Of a DNA stretch of 64,000 nt, positions 35,620-43,518 are shown one piece after another. Made by a program: the position numbers and the translations under genes. Below the pieces are notes generated by a model. The model saw nothing but the letters and a program-made list of their open reading frames with translations. It made no database searches and was not told where the DNA came from. Position 1 is the stretch's first letter. Each line of letters opens with the position of its first letter. Source of the stretch: Bacteroidales bacterium (GTDB lineage: Bacteria > Bacteroidota > Bacteroidia > Bacteroidales > UBA932). The stretch covers positions 1 through 64,000 of the forward strand of contig JAKSKD010000007.1 of assembly GCA_024401925.1 (NCBI GenBank), given 5' to 3'.

Positions 35620-36516
35620 TCAAAGATGAAGGAACTTCCTAATCTGCCGCTTTGAAGCACGAGTTGAGCTATACATCCTCTTCGCCAAGTCCATTTTTTC
35701 CTCGTCGGACATCTGATACACCCGATTCAGCTCTTCATCCCACAGACAAGAGATTAAATTGGCGTACTCAACATCAGATTCGGTTACATATTCCTCGACA
35801 ATCTCATATTCGCTGCCTGTTGTAGAATCGAATGCAATAATCATTTCTTCAAAAGAATTATAAAATCCTGCAATAATGTCATATTCAATTATCCTGTAGG
35901 TGAATATGATGTAATCTATCATTCTCTCCATCTCCGCCGGGCTCAGTCTGCAGTCCATATTATCCAACTGCTCATAATTGATTGGCTGGTTCTCCCGACA
36001 TCTTTTCCTTACTAGATTTTTGTACCTCTTCATTTCCGACGATTCAACACTGCTTTGAGTAGAAAAAGGATTTTCATTATCCCGATATGCCAGGAAATTC
36101 CATCTGGTTGAAAGAACAGACGAACAGATTTTCTTCTCCACGTGATTGTTTGCCACATATGAAAGATTGTTTCTTATCGACTTCATCGACACTTTTGAAG
36201 CCCACCCGAAATGGTGATGAAATAACACCCCTTGACGATGTTTTCTGTAATTGTACGTTCTGACAAAAGCTGATGTATAGTCATTGACGAATTTCGACAT
36301 TATGATTTTGCTCTCGCACTTGACTGAAAGATGGATATGAGTGTACATAATTGCGGCAGAAAGCACTTTCACATCATATTTCCTTGCCTTTGTAATAATC
36401 AATGTAGTTAAGACCAAACGGTCTTTTTCGTCATAAAAGATTACTCCCCAATCGAATGCTCTCTGATAGATATGCTGCACCCCAGCGGCATTGAATTTTT
36501 TCTTTCTTCCCTTCAT
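35620..36516 (-). CDS. REP-associated tyrosine transposase (RAYT, Y1 HUH family)
   Basis: Single-strand DNA transposase-like protein related to IS200/IS605 TnpA. I prefer the ATG at 36516 (298 residues, MKGRKKKFNAAG), because the ATG at 36555 lies within palindrome B. Counting from 36516, the HUH motif is THIHLSVK (H60, H62) and the likely nucleophile is Tyr120 in YVANNHVEKK, matching the RAYT YxxxNPV-type motif. A C-terminal half of about 150 acidic, helical residues is not recognised. The gene is bracketed by palindromes A and B in direct orientation, the arrangement of self-maintained RAYT/REP systems. There are no terminal ends typical of an IS. A cellular, non-mobile RAYT is likely. Confidence 0.85.
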   Translation of the reverse strand: MKGRKKKFNAAGVQHIYQRAFDWGVIFYDEKDRLVLTTLIITKARKYDVKVLSAAIMYTHIHLSVKCESKIIMSKFVNDYTSAFVRTYNYRKHRQGVLFHHHFGWASKVSMKSIRNNLSYVANNHVEKKICSSVLSTRWNFLAYRDNENPFSTQSSVESSEMKRYKNLVRKRCRENQPINYEQLDNMDCRLSPAEMERMIDYIIFTYRIIEYDIIAGFYNSFEEMIIAFDSTTGSEYEIVEEYVTESDVEYANLISCLWDEELNRVYQMSDEEKMDLAKRMYSSTRASKRQIRKFLHL

Positions 36517-36532
36517 TATTTCTCTCTTTTTT

Positions 36533-36566
36533 CGGCTACGGCTCTGCTCCTGCATAGCCGTAGTCC
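36533..36566 (+). repeat. REP-like palindrome B (5' side of the RAYT gene)
   Basis: CGGCTACGGC (36533-36542) pairs with GCCGTAGTCC (36557-36566): seven perfect pairs plus a G-T and a G-C, around a 14-nt loop ending TCCTGCATA. Same orientation as copy A. It lies 17 bp upstream of the preferred RAYT start. No T run follows on the transcribed strand, so it is not an ordinary terminator. Confidence 0.8.
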
Positions 36567-36749
36567 AAATTCACCAAATTTTCTCTGACAAAATAGTCCA
36601 ATTTACCGGTGTAATGCATATGTAAACGCTTATCTTGAAAAATCGCTCCAAGGCCCGATCAATACCGCCAATTTCACAACACCGGCCTCTGATAATTTAA
36701 ATTTTTCGTATTTTCGCTGACGGACGCAAAAATTATCCATAAAAGGCAA

Positions 36750-37553
36750 ATGCCGAAACTCAAATTCACCATAATGGCGGAAATACCGGAGCCGGAAGTC
36801 ATCAATGCCGGTTCCCTGCTCTCTGCGTACCGCTCCGGCGCCATCGACCTGATCTGCGTCCTGGGGCCGACCGCTTCCGGAAAGACAAAGTATGCGGTCA
36901 GCCTCGCAAAGGAATTCAATTCCCTTTGCGGACAACCCCTGGCGGAAATAATCTCCGCCGATTCAAGGCAGGTCTATGAAGGGATGGACATAGGTACAGG
37001 AAAAGACCTGGCAGAATATGACGGCATTCCTTATCATCTTATCGACATACGGCCGGCGGGAGACAAATACAACGTCTATCAATACCAAGCTGACTTCGTC
37101 AAAGCATACCAGGACATCCGTTCAAGAGGGGAGATACCGATTCTCTGTGGCGGCACGGGACTATATATCGAAGCGGCCACCTGCGGATATGATTTCAAGA
37201 AGGAGGCCCCGGATATCGACCCCGGAAGCCTCCCTTCAAAAACTTACTATATCGGCACCCTGGTTGAACGCGACGTGCGGAATGCCAGAATTGATGCACG
37301 GCTCAAGGCCCGCCTCGAAGAAGGGATGGTCGATGAAGTCAGGAAACTCCTTGACGACGGCATCCCGGCAGAAGACCTTATCTATTACGGTCTTGAGTAC
37401 AAGTTCGTCACCCAGTACGTCATCGGAGAACTTTCATATGACGAGATGGTAACCCTTCTCGGCAACGCCATACACCAGTTCGCCAAGCGCCAGATGACCT
37501 GGTTCCGCGGAATGGAGCGCGACGGCATCACTATCCACTGGACGAGGGTATAA
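36750..37553 (+). CDS. miaA: tRNA dimethylallyltransferase, short form
   Basis: Adds the dimethylallyl group to N6 of A37 in tRNAs reading UNN codons. In 267 residues it keeps the P-loop (GPTASGKT, about 33-40), the DSRQVYEGMDIGTGKD motif (about 71-86), GGTGLYIEA and the C-terminal RQMTWFRGMERDGI tail. The enzyme is shorter than the roughly 310-residue norm because the central helical insertion is reduced, the short MiaA type found as one of two copies in many Bacteroidota. An ATG at 36774 (MAEIPEPE) is an alternative start. Fragments of a second miaA tail lie at 40034-40093. Followed by smpB after 24 nt. Confidence 0.9.
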   Translation: MPKLKFTIMAEIPEPEVINAGSLLSAYRSGAIDLICVLGPTASGKTKYAVSLAKEFNSLCGQPLAEIISADSRQVYEGMDIGTGKDLAEYDGIPYHLIDIRPAGDKYNVYQYQADFVKAYQDIRSRGEIPILCGGTGLYIEAATCGYDFKKEAPDIDPGSLPSKTYYIGTLVERDVRNARIDARLKARLEEGMVDEVRKLLDDGIPAEDLIYYGLEYKFVTQYVIGELSYDEMVTLLGNAIHQFAKRQMTWFRGMERDGITIHWTRV

Positions 37554-37562
37554 AAATATTCG

Positions 37563-37570
37563 TATCTTTG
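37563..37570 (+). promoter_or_regulatory. smpB -7 element TATCTTTG
   Basis: Perfect TAnnTTTG only 7 nt upstream of the smpB ATG, in the short spacer after miaA. It predicts a very short or absent 5' leader and shares the downstream GCGCCGTTA with the metK promoter. Confidence 0.6.
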
Positions 37571-37577
37571 CGCCGTT

Positions 37578-38030
37578 ATGCCTAAAGCCAAAAGCAAAAT
37601 ACAGATAAGCAACAAGAGGGCGACCTTCGATTATGAGTTCCTTGAGACCTACACCGCCGGAATACAGCTGGTGGGTACGGAAATCAAGTCTATCCGTGCC
37701 GGAAAGGTTTCGCTGCAGGATGCCTACTGCTATTTCGACCTGAACGGGCAGCTATATGTCAAGGGTATGAACATCGCGCAATATTTCTGGGGATCCTGGG
37801 GGCAGCATGAACCGAAACGCGACCGCAAACTGCTGCTTACCAAGAAGGAACTCCGCCATCTCCAGCATGCCGACAAGGAGAAGGGACTGACTATCGTGGC
37901 AGTCAAAATGTTCGTGGCGGACAACGGCTACGCCAAACTTGTCATCGCTCTTGCGAGAGGCAAGAAACAGTACGACAAACGCCAGTCCATAAAGGAAAAG
38001 GACATCCGCAGGGAAATGGAGCGCGGATAG
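37578..38030 (+). CDS. smpB: SsrA-binding protein SmpB
   Basis: RNA-binding partner of tmRNA in trans-translation, which rescues stalled ribosomes and tags the nascent chain. The 150-residue protein has the usual beta-barrel signature ([20 protein letters not shown], about 19-38), the [12 protein letters not shown] strand, and the basic C-terminal tail [18 protein letters not shown] that occupies the mRNA channel. It has its own -7 element 7 nt before the ATG. tmRNA (ssrA) itself was not seen in this window. Confidence 0.96.
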   Translation: MPKAKSKIQISNKRATFDYEFLETYTAGIQLVGTEIKSIRAGKVSLQDAYCYFDLNGQLYVKGMNIAQYFWGSWGQHEPKRDRKLLLTKKELRHLQHADKEKGLTIVAVKMFVADNGYAKLVIALARGKKQYDKRQSIKEKDIRREMERG

Positions 38031-38110
38031 AGTCAATCTTCTGCCAAATTGTCAGTGGAATATTATTTGCCATTGTCTTTTCAGAGAAAATTTGAATAAA
38101 AGATATTATT

Positions 38111-39973
38111 ATGGCAAGTAAATCATTGAAGGGAAAAATCGGCGTCACCACCGAAAACATCTTCCCTGTTATCAAGGAATTTCTTTACAGCGATCACGAA
38201 ATCTTTATCCGTGAACTCGTTGCCAATGCCGTTGACGCGACGCAGAAATTAAAAACCCTAGCCTCTAACGGTGATTTCAAAGGCGAACTCGGGGATCTGA
38301 AAGTGCAGGTTGAACTTGACGAAAAGTCTAAGACCCTGAAAATCATTGACAACGGTATCGGAATGACATCCGATGAGGTGGACAAGTACATCAACCAGAT
38401 TGCCTTCTCCTCCGCAGGAGAGTTCCTCGAGAAATATAAGGATCAGATGGCCAGCATCATAGGTCATTTCGGACTCGGTTTTTATTCTGCCTTCATGGTT
38501 GCGAAGAAAGTGACTATCGAAACCTTGAGCTGGCAGGAAGGCGCAGAGGCTGTGAAATGGGTTTGCGACGGATCTCCTGAATACACGATGACTTCTTGCA
38601 AAAAGGATGACAGGGGCACCGTCATCACCCTGCAGCTTGATGATGATTCAGAGGAATATGCCGCAAAGGGACGTATCTCCCAGCTCCTGGACAAATACTG
38701 CAAGTTCATGCCGGTTCCTGTTATTTTCGGCAAGAAAACAGAATGGAAGGACGGCAAGCAGGTGGACACCGATGAGGATAATGTAATCAACAGCATATCC
38801 CCGATCTGGACAAAGACCCCTTCAGAGCTGAAGGATGAGGACTATCTGAATTTCTACAAGTCCCTCTATCCTATGGAGGAGGATCCGCAGTTTTGGATAC
38901 ATCTGAATGTGGACTATCCGTTCACCCTCACCGGCGTGCTCTATTTCCCGAAGATAAAGGAAAGGATGGCCATCGACAAGAACAAGATCCAGCTTTACTG
39001 CAACCAGATGTTCGTGACCGACCATGTGGACAACATCGTACCGGATTTCCTCACCCTGCTTCACGGCGTCATCGATTCTCCGGATATCCCGCTGAATGTC
39101 AGCAGAAGCTATCTCCAGAGTGACACGAATGTCAAGAAGATAAGCACCTACATCACGAAAAAGGTGGCTGACCGCCTCGAGGAAATCTTCAAGGAGCAGC
39201 GCGCACAGTTTGAAGAAAAGTGGGACAACATCAAACTCTTTATCGAATACGGAATGCTTTCCGACGAGAAATTCTCTGAGAGGGCTATGAATTTCGCACT
39301 GTTCAAGAACACTGACGGCAAGTACTTCAGTTTCGAGGATTACAGGAAGTGCATCGAGACAGAGCAGACCGACAAAGATGGCAAGGTGATATATCTGTAT
39401 GCCACCGACACTGAGGCTCAATATTCAAAGATTGCTGCAGCTAAGGCCCTCGGATATGATGTCTTGCTGATGGACTGCGAACTTGACAGCCATTATGTCA
39501 ACATGCTCGAGCAGAAGATAGAGAAGTCCGGTTTTGCACGCGTGGATTCGGCCCCCGTCAGCGACCTCATCGTTAAAGCCGAAAAGGTGAAGCCGGAACT
39601 GTCAGAGGATGATAAGAAGGCGATGGATGAACTGTTCAAATCCGTTCTCCCTGAAGGGAACGAATATATGATCGAGGCAGAGAACCTTGGCGAGGAGGCG
39701 GCTCCGGTAATGATTACCCAGAGCGAGTTCATGAGAAGGTGGAGGGAGATGTCTGCTATGGGTGGTGGAATGAATTTCTATGGCTCTATGCCTGAAGCAT
39801 ATGAGGTGAAAGTCAATATGGAGAATCCGCTTGTTGCTAAAATCTGGGGCGACAGAGAGAACACCTCCGAACTGCTGAGACAGGTCGTTGACCTCGCACT
39901 TCTCGGCTCGGGCCTGCTCAAGGGTAAAGCTCTGGCGGACTTCATCGCCCGCAGCGAGAAACTGCTGAAATAG
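38111..39973 (+). CDS. htpG: molecular chaperone HtpG (Hsp90)
   Basis: ATP-dependent cytosolic Hsp90 chaperone, 620 residues. The GHKL ATPase domain carries the family motifs ELVANAVDA (about 34-42), DNGIGM (about 80-85) and GHFGLGFYSAFMV (about 117-129). The middle domain has the NVSRSYLQ motif (about 336-343), followed by the dimerisation domain, without the eukaryotic MEEVD tail. Upstream (38031-38110) an AATTTG and a TATTATTTG are imperfect -7 candidates, and no CIRCE element is visible. The transcript likely ends at palindrome C, which is followed by six T's. Confidence 0.96.
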   Translation: MASKSLKGKIGVTTENIFPVIKEFLYSDHEIFIRELVANAVDATQKLKTLASNGDFKGELGDLKVQVELDEKSKTLKIIDNGIGMTSDEVDKYINQIAFSSAGEFLEKYKDQMASIIGHFGLGFYSAFMVAKKVTIETLSWQEGAEAVKWVCDGSPEYTMTSCKKDDRGTVITLQLDDDSEEYAAKGRISQLLDKYCKFMPVPVIFGKKTEWKDGKQVDTDEDNVINSISPIWTKTPSELKDEDYLNFYKSLYPMEEDPQFWIHLNVDYPFTLTGVLYFPKIKERMAIDKNKIQLYCNQMFVTDHVDNIVPDFLTLLHGVIDSPDIPLNVSRSYLQSDTNVKKISTYITKKVADRLEEIFKEQRAQFEEKWDNIKLFIEYGMLSDEKFSERAMNFALFKNTDGKYFSFEDYRKCIETEQTDKDGKVIYLYATDTEAQYSKIAAAKALGYDVLLMDCELDSHYVNMLEQKIEKSGFARVDSAPVSDLIVKAEKVKPELSEDDKKAMDELFKSVLPEGNEYMIEAENLGEEAAPVMITQSEFMRRWREMSAMGGGMNFYGSMPEAYEVKVNMENPLVAKIWGDRENTSELLRQVVDLALLGSGLLKGKALADFIARSEKLLK

Positions 39974-39994
39974 TATCGAATTTGTAGATATTTC

Positions 39995-40028
39995 CGGCTA
40001 CGGCTATGTAGGAGCATAGCCGTAGTCG
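39995..40028 (-). repeat. REP-like palindrome C (inverted copy after htpG)
   Basis: Third copy of the 34-bp family, in the orientation opposite to A and B. The 10-bp arms CGGCTACGGC and GCCGTAGTCG pair with one G-T, around a 14-nt loop. Its reverse strand matches copy B at about 85% of positions. A run of six T's follows on the plus strand, so it can also act as the htpG terminator. It directly abuts the miaA fragment (40034-40093). Confidence 0.8.
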
Positions 40029-40033
40029 GTTTT

Positions 40034-40093
40034 TTATTCGCTATTCCAGTGATTTGTGATGCCATCGCGCTCCATCCGGCGGAACCAGGTCAT
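40034..40093 (-). pseudogene. miaA C-terminal fragment
   Basis: Reads MTWFRRMERDGITNHWNSE and a stop. It is about 86% identical in nucleotides to the end of the intact miaA (37489-37539) and matches the universally conserved MiaA tail motif. There is no rest of the gene: trmB ends 12 nt upstream on the same strand and palindrome C follows 5 nt downstream. It may be the relic of a second miaA or of a recombination event at the REP element. Confidence 0.75.
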
Positions 40094-40105
40094 CTTACTC
40101 AAAGT

Positions 40106-40915
40106 CTATTGCTTTTTACGAGGCTGGTGGGAGAAGGATCTCTTCGGGCCCTCTTCTTTTCTCCAGTAGTCCTCATCGAAATCCGGATGGACGTACTCAC
40201 CGTCTTTGTCGATGACGAAGGACAGATAGGTGATCTTGTAACCCTGCTCCAGGAACATCTTCTCATAAAAGGTCTGCACCTCGAACAGTGCGTCGGCCTC
40301 CTGATCGGGCAAGGCGTTGAATTGCTCTCTCGATGAGGAATAAAGGTCTTCTGTGCAGGCGAGGATTTTAAGACCGTTCGCTTCGGCAACAGCCTTGGAA
40401 TACTGATGCAGGAACATGCTGTCAGTCTTGAGATGCACGATACCACCCTTTCTGAGAATATTACGATATCTTTCAAGGAAAAGAGGTGAGGTAAGGCGGG
40501 AATTTTCGCTCTTCATCTGTGGATCGGAGAAGGTAAGCCATATCTCCGACACCTCCTCCGGGGCAAAGAGGGCTGTGATGAACTCTATCCTGGTACGGAG
40601 GAAAGCTACATTTCCCAATTTTTCCTCCTCTGCCTGGCGGGCACCTTTCCAGAGTCTTGCGCCCTTGATGTCCACGCCTATGTAATTCCTGCCGGGAATA
40701 CGTTTTGAAAGATCTATCGTGTACTCCCCTTTTCCACAACCCAGTTCCAGCACTATATCCCGGGGCGCTGAGAACATTTTCTCATTCCATTTCCCCTTGA
40801 TGCCGTGGTCTTTCAGTGAGAAATACCCTCCCGCCAACATCTCCGAAGCATCGGGCTGGAGCAGGCAGGAGAATGTCTCATTCTCGGCGAACTTTCTCAG
40901 TTTATCGTGTCCCAT
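40106..40915 (-). CDS. trmB: tRNA (guanine-N7-)-methyltransferase
   Basis: SAM-dependent enzyme that makes m7G46 in the tRNA variable loop. The 269-residue protein has the class I methyltransferase motif VLELGCGKGEY (about 55-65), the GVDIKGARLWKGA loop and the TrmB substrate motif WLTFSDPQMK (about 126-135). The last about 30 residues (YWRKEEGPKR ...) form a basic tail. The ATG overlaps the gldH stop by 14 nt, so it is the last gene of the long minus-strand cluster. Usual TrmB length is about 220-240 residues, so the ends are slightly extended. Confidence 0.92.
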   Translation of the reverse strand: MGHDKLRKFAENETFSCLLQPDASEMLAGGYFSLKDHGIKGKWNEKMFSAPRDIVLELGCGKGEYTIDLSKRIPGRNYIGVDIKGARLWKGARQAEEEKLGNVAFLRTRIEFITALFAPEEVSEIWLTFSDPQMKSENSRLTSPLFLERYRNILRKGGIVHLKTDSMFLHQYSKAVAEANGLKILACTEDLYSSSREQFNALPDQEADALFEVQTFYEKMFLEQGYKITYLSFVIDKDGEYVHPDFDEDYWRKEEGPKRSFSHQPRKKQ

Positions 40916-41324
40916 CTTTCCTTTCTGTAATTATTCCAAGACCGCAAAGTGGCGGATACTCACCAATATACACCGACAAATCCCAGGTCCCCGGTTCTTT
41001 CGGGGCTATGTCCGTACGGTACAGGACAACATCCTGTGAGGGATCCCAATACACTCTTTCGCTGAAAGACCATCCGGACGGAGATTTCCAATGTACCGTA
41101 ATCGGGAAACAGGCAGTCGAAGTGACTCCATCCAACCGGGAATAAAACGAGATATCATACAGGGCAAGAGAATCGCTGAAATCCACATCAAAATGGTAGC
41201 GGCCATCTTCGCCTATCTTCGAGGACTTGACGAAATTCTCCCTTATGGAAGGTTCACGACAAGAAAGCGCCGATAAAGTCAGCGCTGTCAAAAACAATAT
41301 TTCAATGATTCTATTGCTGTGCAT
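40902..41324 (-). CDS. gldH: gliding-motility lipoprotein GldH homologue
   Basis: Lipoprotein of 140 residues from the ATG at 41324, chosen because it gives a proper lipobox (LSALSC, Cys at about 22); the frame is open further upstream to 41417, but that lies inside ricT. The body is a beta-sandwich typical of GldH. In Flavobacterium GldH is needed for gliding and associated secretion; non-gliding Bacteroidales keep it with ricT and holB as here, where its role is unclear. It overlaps ricT by 14 nt and trmB by 14 nt, so all three should be translated from one mRNA. Confidence 0.8.
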   Translation of the reverse strand: MHSNRIIEILFLTALTLSALSCREPSIRENFVKSSKIGEDGRYHFDVDFSDSLALYDISFYSRLDGVTSTACFPITVHWKSPSGWSFSERVYWDPSQDVVLYRTDIAPKEPGTWDLSVYIGEYPPLCGLGIITERKDGTR

Positions 41325-42480
41325 CCTTTTTCTTGTCTCCGCCCCTCCTGCGATGGTTCTTACGGCCGGATTTCTTTCCCCTAGGCTTGTCAAAACGTGA
41401 AATGCTGTCGTCACCAACCGCAGTGATGAACTCAGGGGCCATAGGTTCGATATCCTCTTTCAGAGACTCAGGCTTAATGCCTTTCCGGTTCATCCTAATA
41501 ACCTCAAGGACCTCCTCAGCCGTCATCGGATAGACGTCAGCCAACGAGGACTTGTCGTAAGAGAAATACATAATCTCCTTCAGAATGTCTGTCTTGACAA
41601 GGTATGCGATTCCGTCCTGGAATTCCAGAGGTTCGTGGACTTTTGGCAGACGCGACTGTGCGTCGAGATAGTTTGCTACCTCATAATTGAGGCAACATTT
41701 CAGTTTTCCGCACTGTCCGGCAAGTTTCTGAGGGTTGAGGGAAAGATCCTGACAACGTGCGGCAGAGGTGGAAATGGACTGGAAATTCGTCACATAGTTG
41801 GCGCAGCACAATTCCCTTCCGCACACACCGAGACCGCCGATCAAGCCGGCCTCCTGCCTTGCGCCTATCTGCTTCATCTCAATCCTGATACGGAACTCCT
41901 CAGCAAAAACCTTGATAAGCTGTCGGAAATCCACACGGCCGTCAGCAATATAGTAGAATATAGCCTTGGTGCCGTCACCCTGGAATTCCACATCTCCAAT
42001 CTTCATCTCGAGACCCATCTCAGCAGCTATCCTGCGCGCCTTAATCATAGTCTCCTGCTCCCTTGCGATGGCTTCCTGCCACTTTATGATGTCGTAATTT
42101 TTCGCCTTGCGATAGATTTTCTTGAATTCGGTGTTCTCAAGGCTGATGCCCTTATTTTTCATCTGTTTGAGCACAATGGGACCTTCAAGAGTCACTATGC
42201 CGAGGTCGTGTCCAGTTGCAGCCTCAACTACAACAAGATCCCCCTGCTTGATGCTCTGACCGGAGTCATTGATATAGATTCCCTTTCGCGTATTCTTGAA
42301 CCTGACTTCAAGAATATCAGGGACTCCGGCCTGTGTCACGCCCTTGAGCCAGTTATGGTCCCCAAGCTTGCAACAACCCTGGCGATAGGTGCATTCCGGT
42401 TCACCGGTTGTCTCATCAATAACAACCGTACAGCCTCGGAAGCAATCGTACTTTATGGATTCGTTCTCAAAATTTGCCAT
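41311..42480 (-). CDS. ricT: PSP1-domain protein RicT (YaaT-like)
   Basis: PSP1-domain protein of 389 residues. The core (about 90-285) carries the Cys-rich features of the family: GVCGRELCCANYVTNF (about 214-229) and CGKLKCCLNYE (about 255-265), which in Bacillus RicT bind an Fe-S cluster within the RicAFT complex that promotes RNase Y-dependent mRNA maturation and biofilm/competence switching. In Bacteroidota the partners are not evident. A basic Lys/Arg-rich C-terminal tail follows (KPRGKKSGRKNHRRRGGDKK). The 69-nt spacer before it carries copy 2 of the hairpin leader also found before uvrA. Confidence 0.85.
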   Translation of the reverse strand: MANFENESIKYDCFRGCTVVIDETTGEPECTYRQGCCKLGDHNWLKGVTQAGVPDILEVRFKNTRKGIYINDSGQSIKQGDLVVVEAATGHDLGIVTLEGPIVLKQMKNKGISLENTEFKKIYRKAKNYDIIKWQEAIAREQETMIKARRIAAEMGLEMKIGDVEFQGDGTKAIFYYIADGRVDFRQLIKVFAEEFRIRIEMKQIGARQEAGLIGGLGVCGRELCCANYVTNFQSISTSAARCQDLSLNPQKLAGQCGKLKCCLNYEVANYLDAQSRLPKVHEPLEFQDGIAYLVKTDILKEIMYFSYDKSSLADVYPMTAEEVLEVIRMNRKGIKPESLKEDIEPMAPEFITAVGDDSISRFDKPRGKKSGRKNHRRRGGDKKKDAQQ

Positions 42481-42551
42481 ACCTAAATCATTCTAAAAAA
42501 ATAACCTGGTAATCTTTCTGAATCTTACCAACTTATTTTTTCATCATTCCT
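42478..42551 (-). repeat. duplicated ~73-bp hairpin leader element, copy 2 (before ricT)
   Basis: Minus-strand partner of 2115-2185. It spans the whole holB-ricT spacer, from the holB stop to the ricT ATG. The inner stem TGGTAA/TTACCA and outer stem AAATAA/TTATTT are both perfect, followed by a T run and TAGAATGA. The two copies differ at about seven positions, including a pairing-preserving change in the inner stem. Confidence 0.7.
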
Positions 42552-43518
42552 AAACATTCAGATACAGTCTGTCAACCATATCCGTAAATAAAATTTTAGG
42601 ATTCACATTCCTTTCAATGAGCAGTTCCGCACGGCCAAAGATATCAAGCGCCTTTCGCGGAAAACTCTTTTTGCAACGTCCGGCATATGCACTTGCAGTA
42701 CTGTCTCCAGCTATCCGGCCCAGACCCTGCTGGACAAGAAAAATACCTCTGACAGCTTCTGACGCATATGAGCAGAAAGCCTTCATCCTCTCTCTGGAAC
42801 TCAGGGCAGCAAGACTCTCCCCTATTTCAAGTCCCGACTTCAGGTCTCTGGAAACCAGCGCATCCATCAAAGATATGAAGATTTCTCTGAATTCCGCAAC
42901 ACTGCTGTCCTCCGGCAAGTCCGGAAGTCCTTCAGGAAAGACTCTGATATGCAAGCACCTGGAGTCTATCGTACGCAGAACCTTCTCAGGAGAATGGGTG
43001 ATGAGGATGAACACGACTTTGCCTTCCGGCTCCTCAAGTGACTTCAAAAGTTTGTTCGCCGCAGCGATATTCATCTTCTCGGGAAGGAACATCACCACAG
43101 CCTTGTATCCTCCTTCAAGAGAATTGAAAGCCAGTTTTTCGCAGATGAAATTAGCTTCATTGACATTAATCACCGTCTGCTTTCCTTCAGCCCCGATCCT
43201 GTCATAAAGCTCCTGCTCCCGAAAAAACGGATTCTCTGTAGCAAGTGCCCTGAACTCAGCGATATGGACCACTGAAGTATCTTTGTCGTGAGTCTGGATC
43301 GGGAAGATATAATGGACATCCGGATGAATCATCTTGGAGATTTTTGCATTCGCCTCATCCCCATAGAATAGATATTGAAGGAAAGCCTGACAGATAGGGA
43401 AAGCCCCGCCTGCGTCTTCTTCGTGCAGCATAACGGCATGAGGAACTTTACCGGTATCCACCATACCCTTCAATGCAGCCACAACAGTGCCGTTCCCTTT
43501 TATCTCGTTGAATGTCAT
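42550..43518 (-). CDS. holB: DNA polymerase III delta' subunit (HolB-like)
   Basis: Clamp-loader subunit that helps load the sliding clamp, 322 residues. The AAA+ fold is recognisable (VPHAVMLHEEDAGGAF ... LLKSLEEPEGKVVFILITHSPEKVL, with the arginine-finger SRC at about 185-187) but the P-loop is degenerate, as expected for delta', which does not bind ATP in E. coli. No zinc-binding Cys cluster is seen, unlike many delta' proteins. The ATG overlaps the prenyl synthase stop by 4 nt. In many Bacteroidota holB is found next to ricT and gldH, as here. Confidence 0.85.
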   Translation of the reverse strand: MTFNEIKGNGTVVAALKGMVDTGKVPHAVMLHEEDAGGAFPICQAFLQYLFYGDEANAKISKMIHPDVHYIFPIQTHDKDTSVVHIAEFRALATENPFFREQELYDRIGAEGKQTVINVNEANFICEKLAFNSLEGGYKAVVMFLPEKMNIAAANKLLKSLEEPEGKVVFILITHSPEKVLRTIDSRCLHIRVFPEGLPDLPEDSSVAEFREIFISLMDALVSRDLKSGLEIGESLAALSSRERMKAFCSYASEAVRGIFLVQQGLGRIAGDSTASAYAGRCKKSFPRKALDIFGRAELLIERNVNPKILFTDMVDRLYLNV

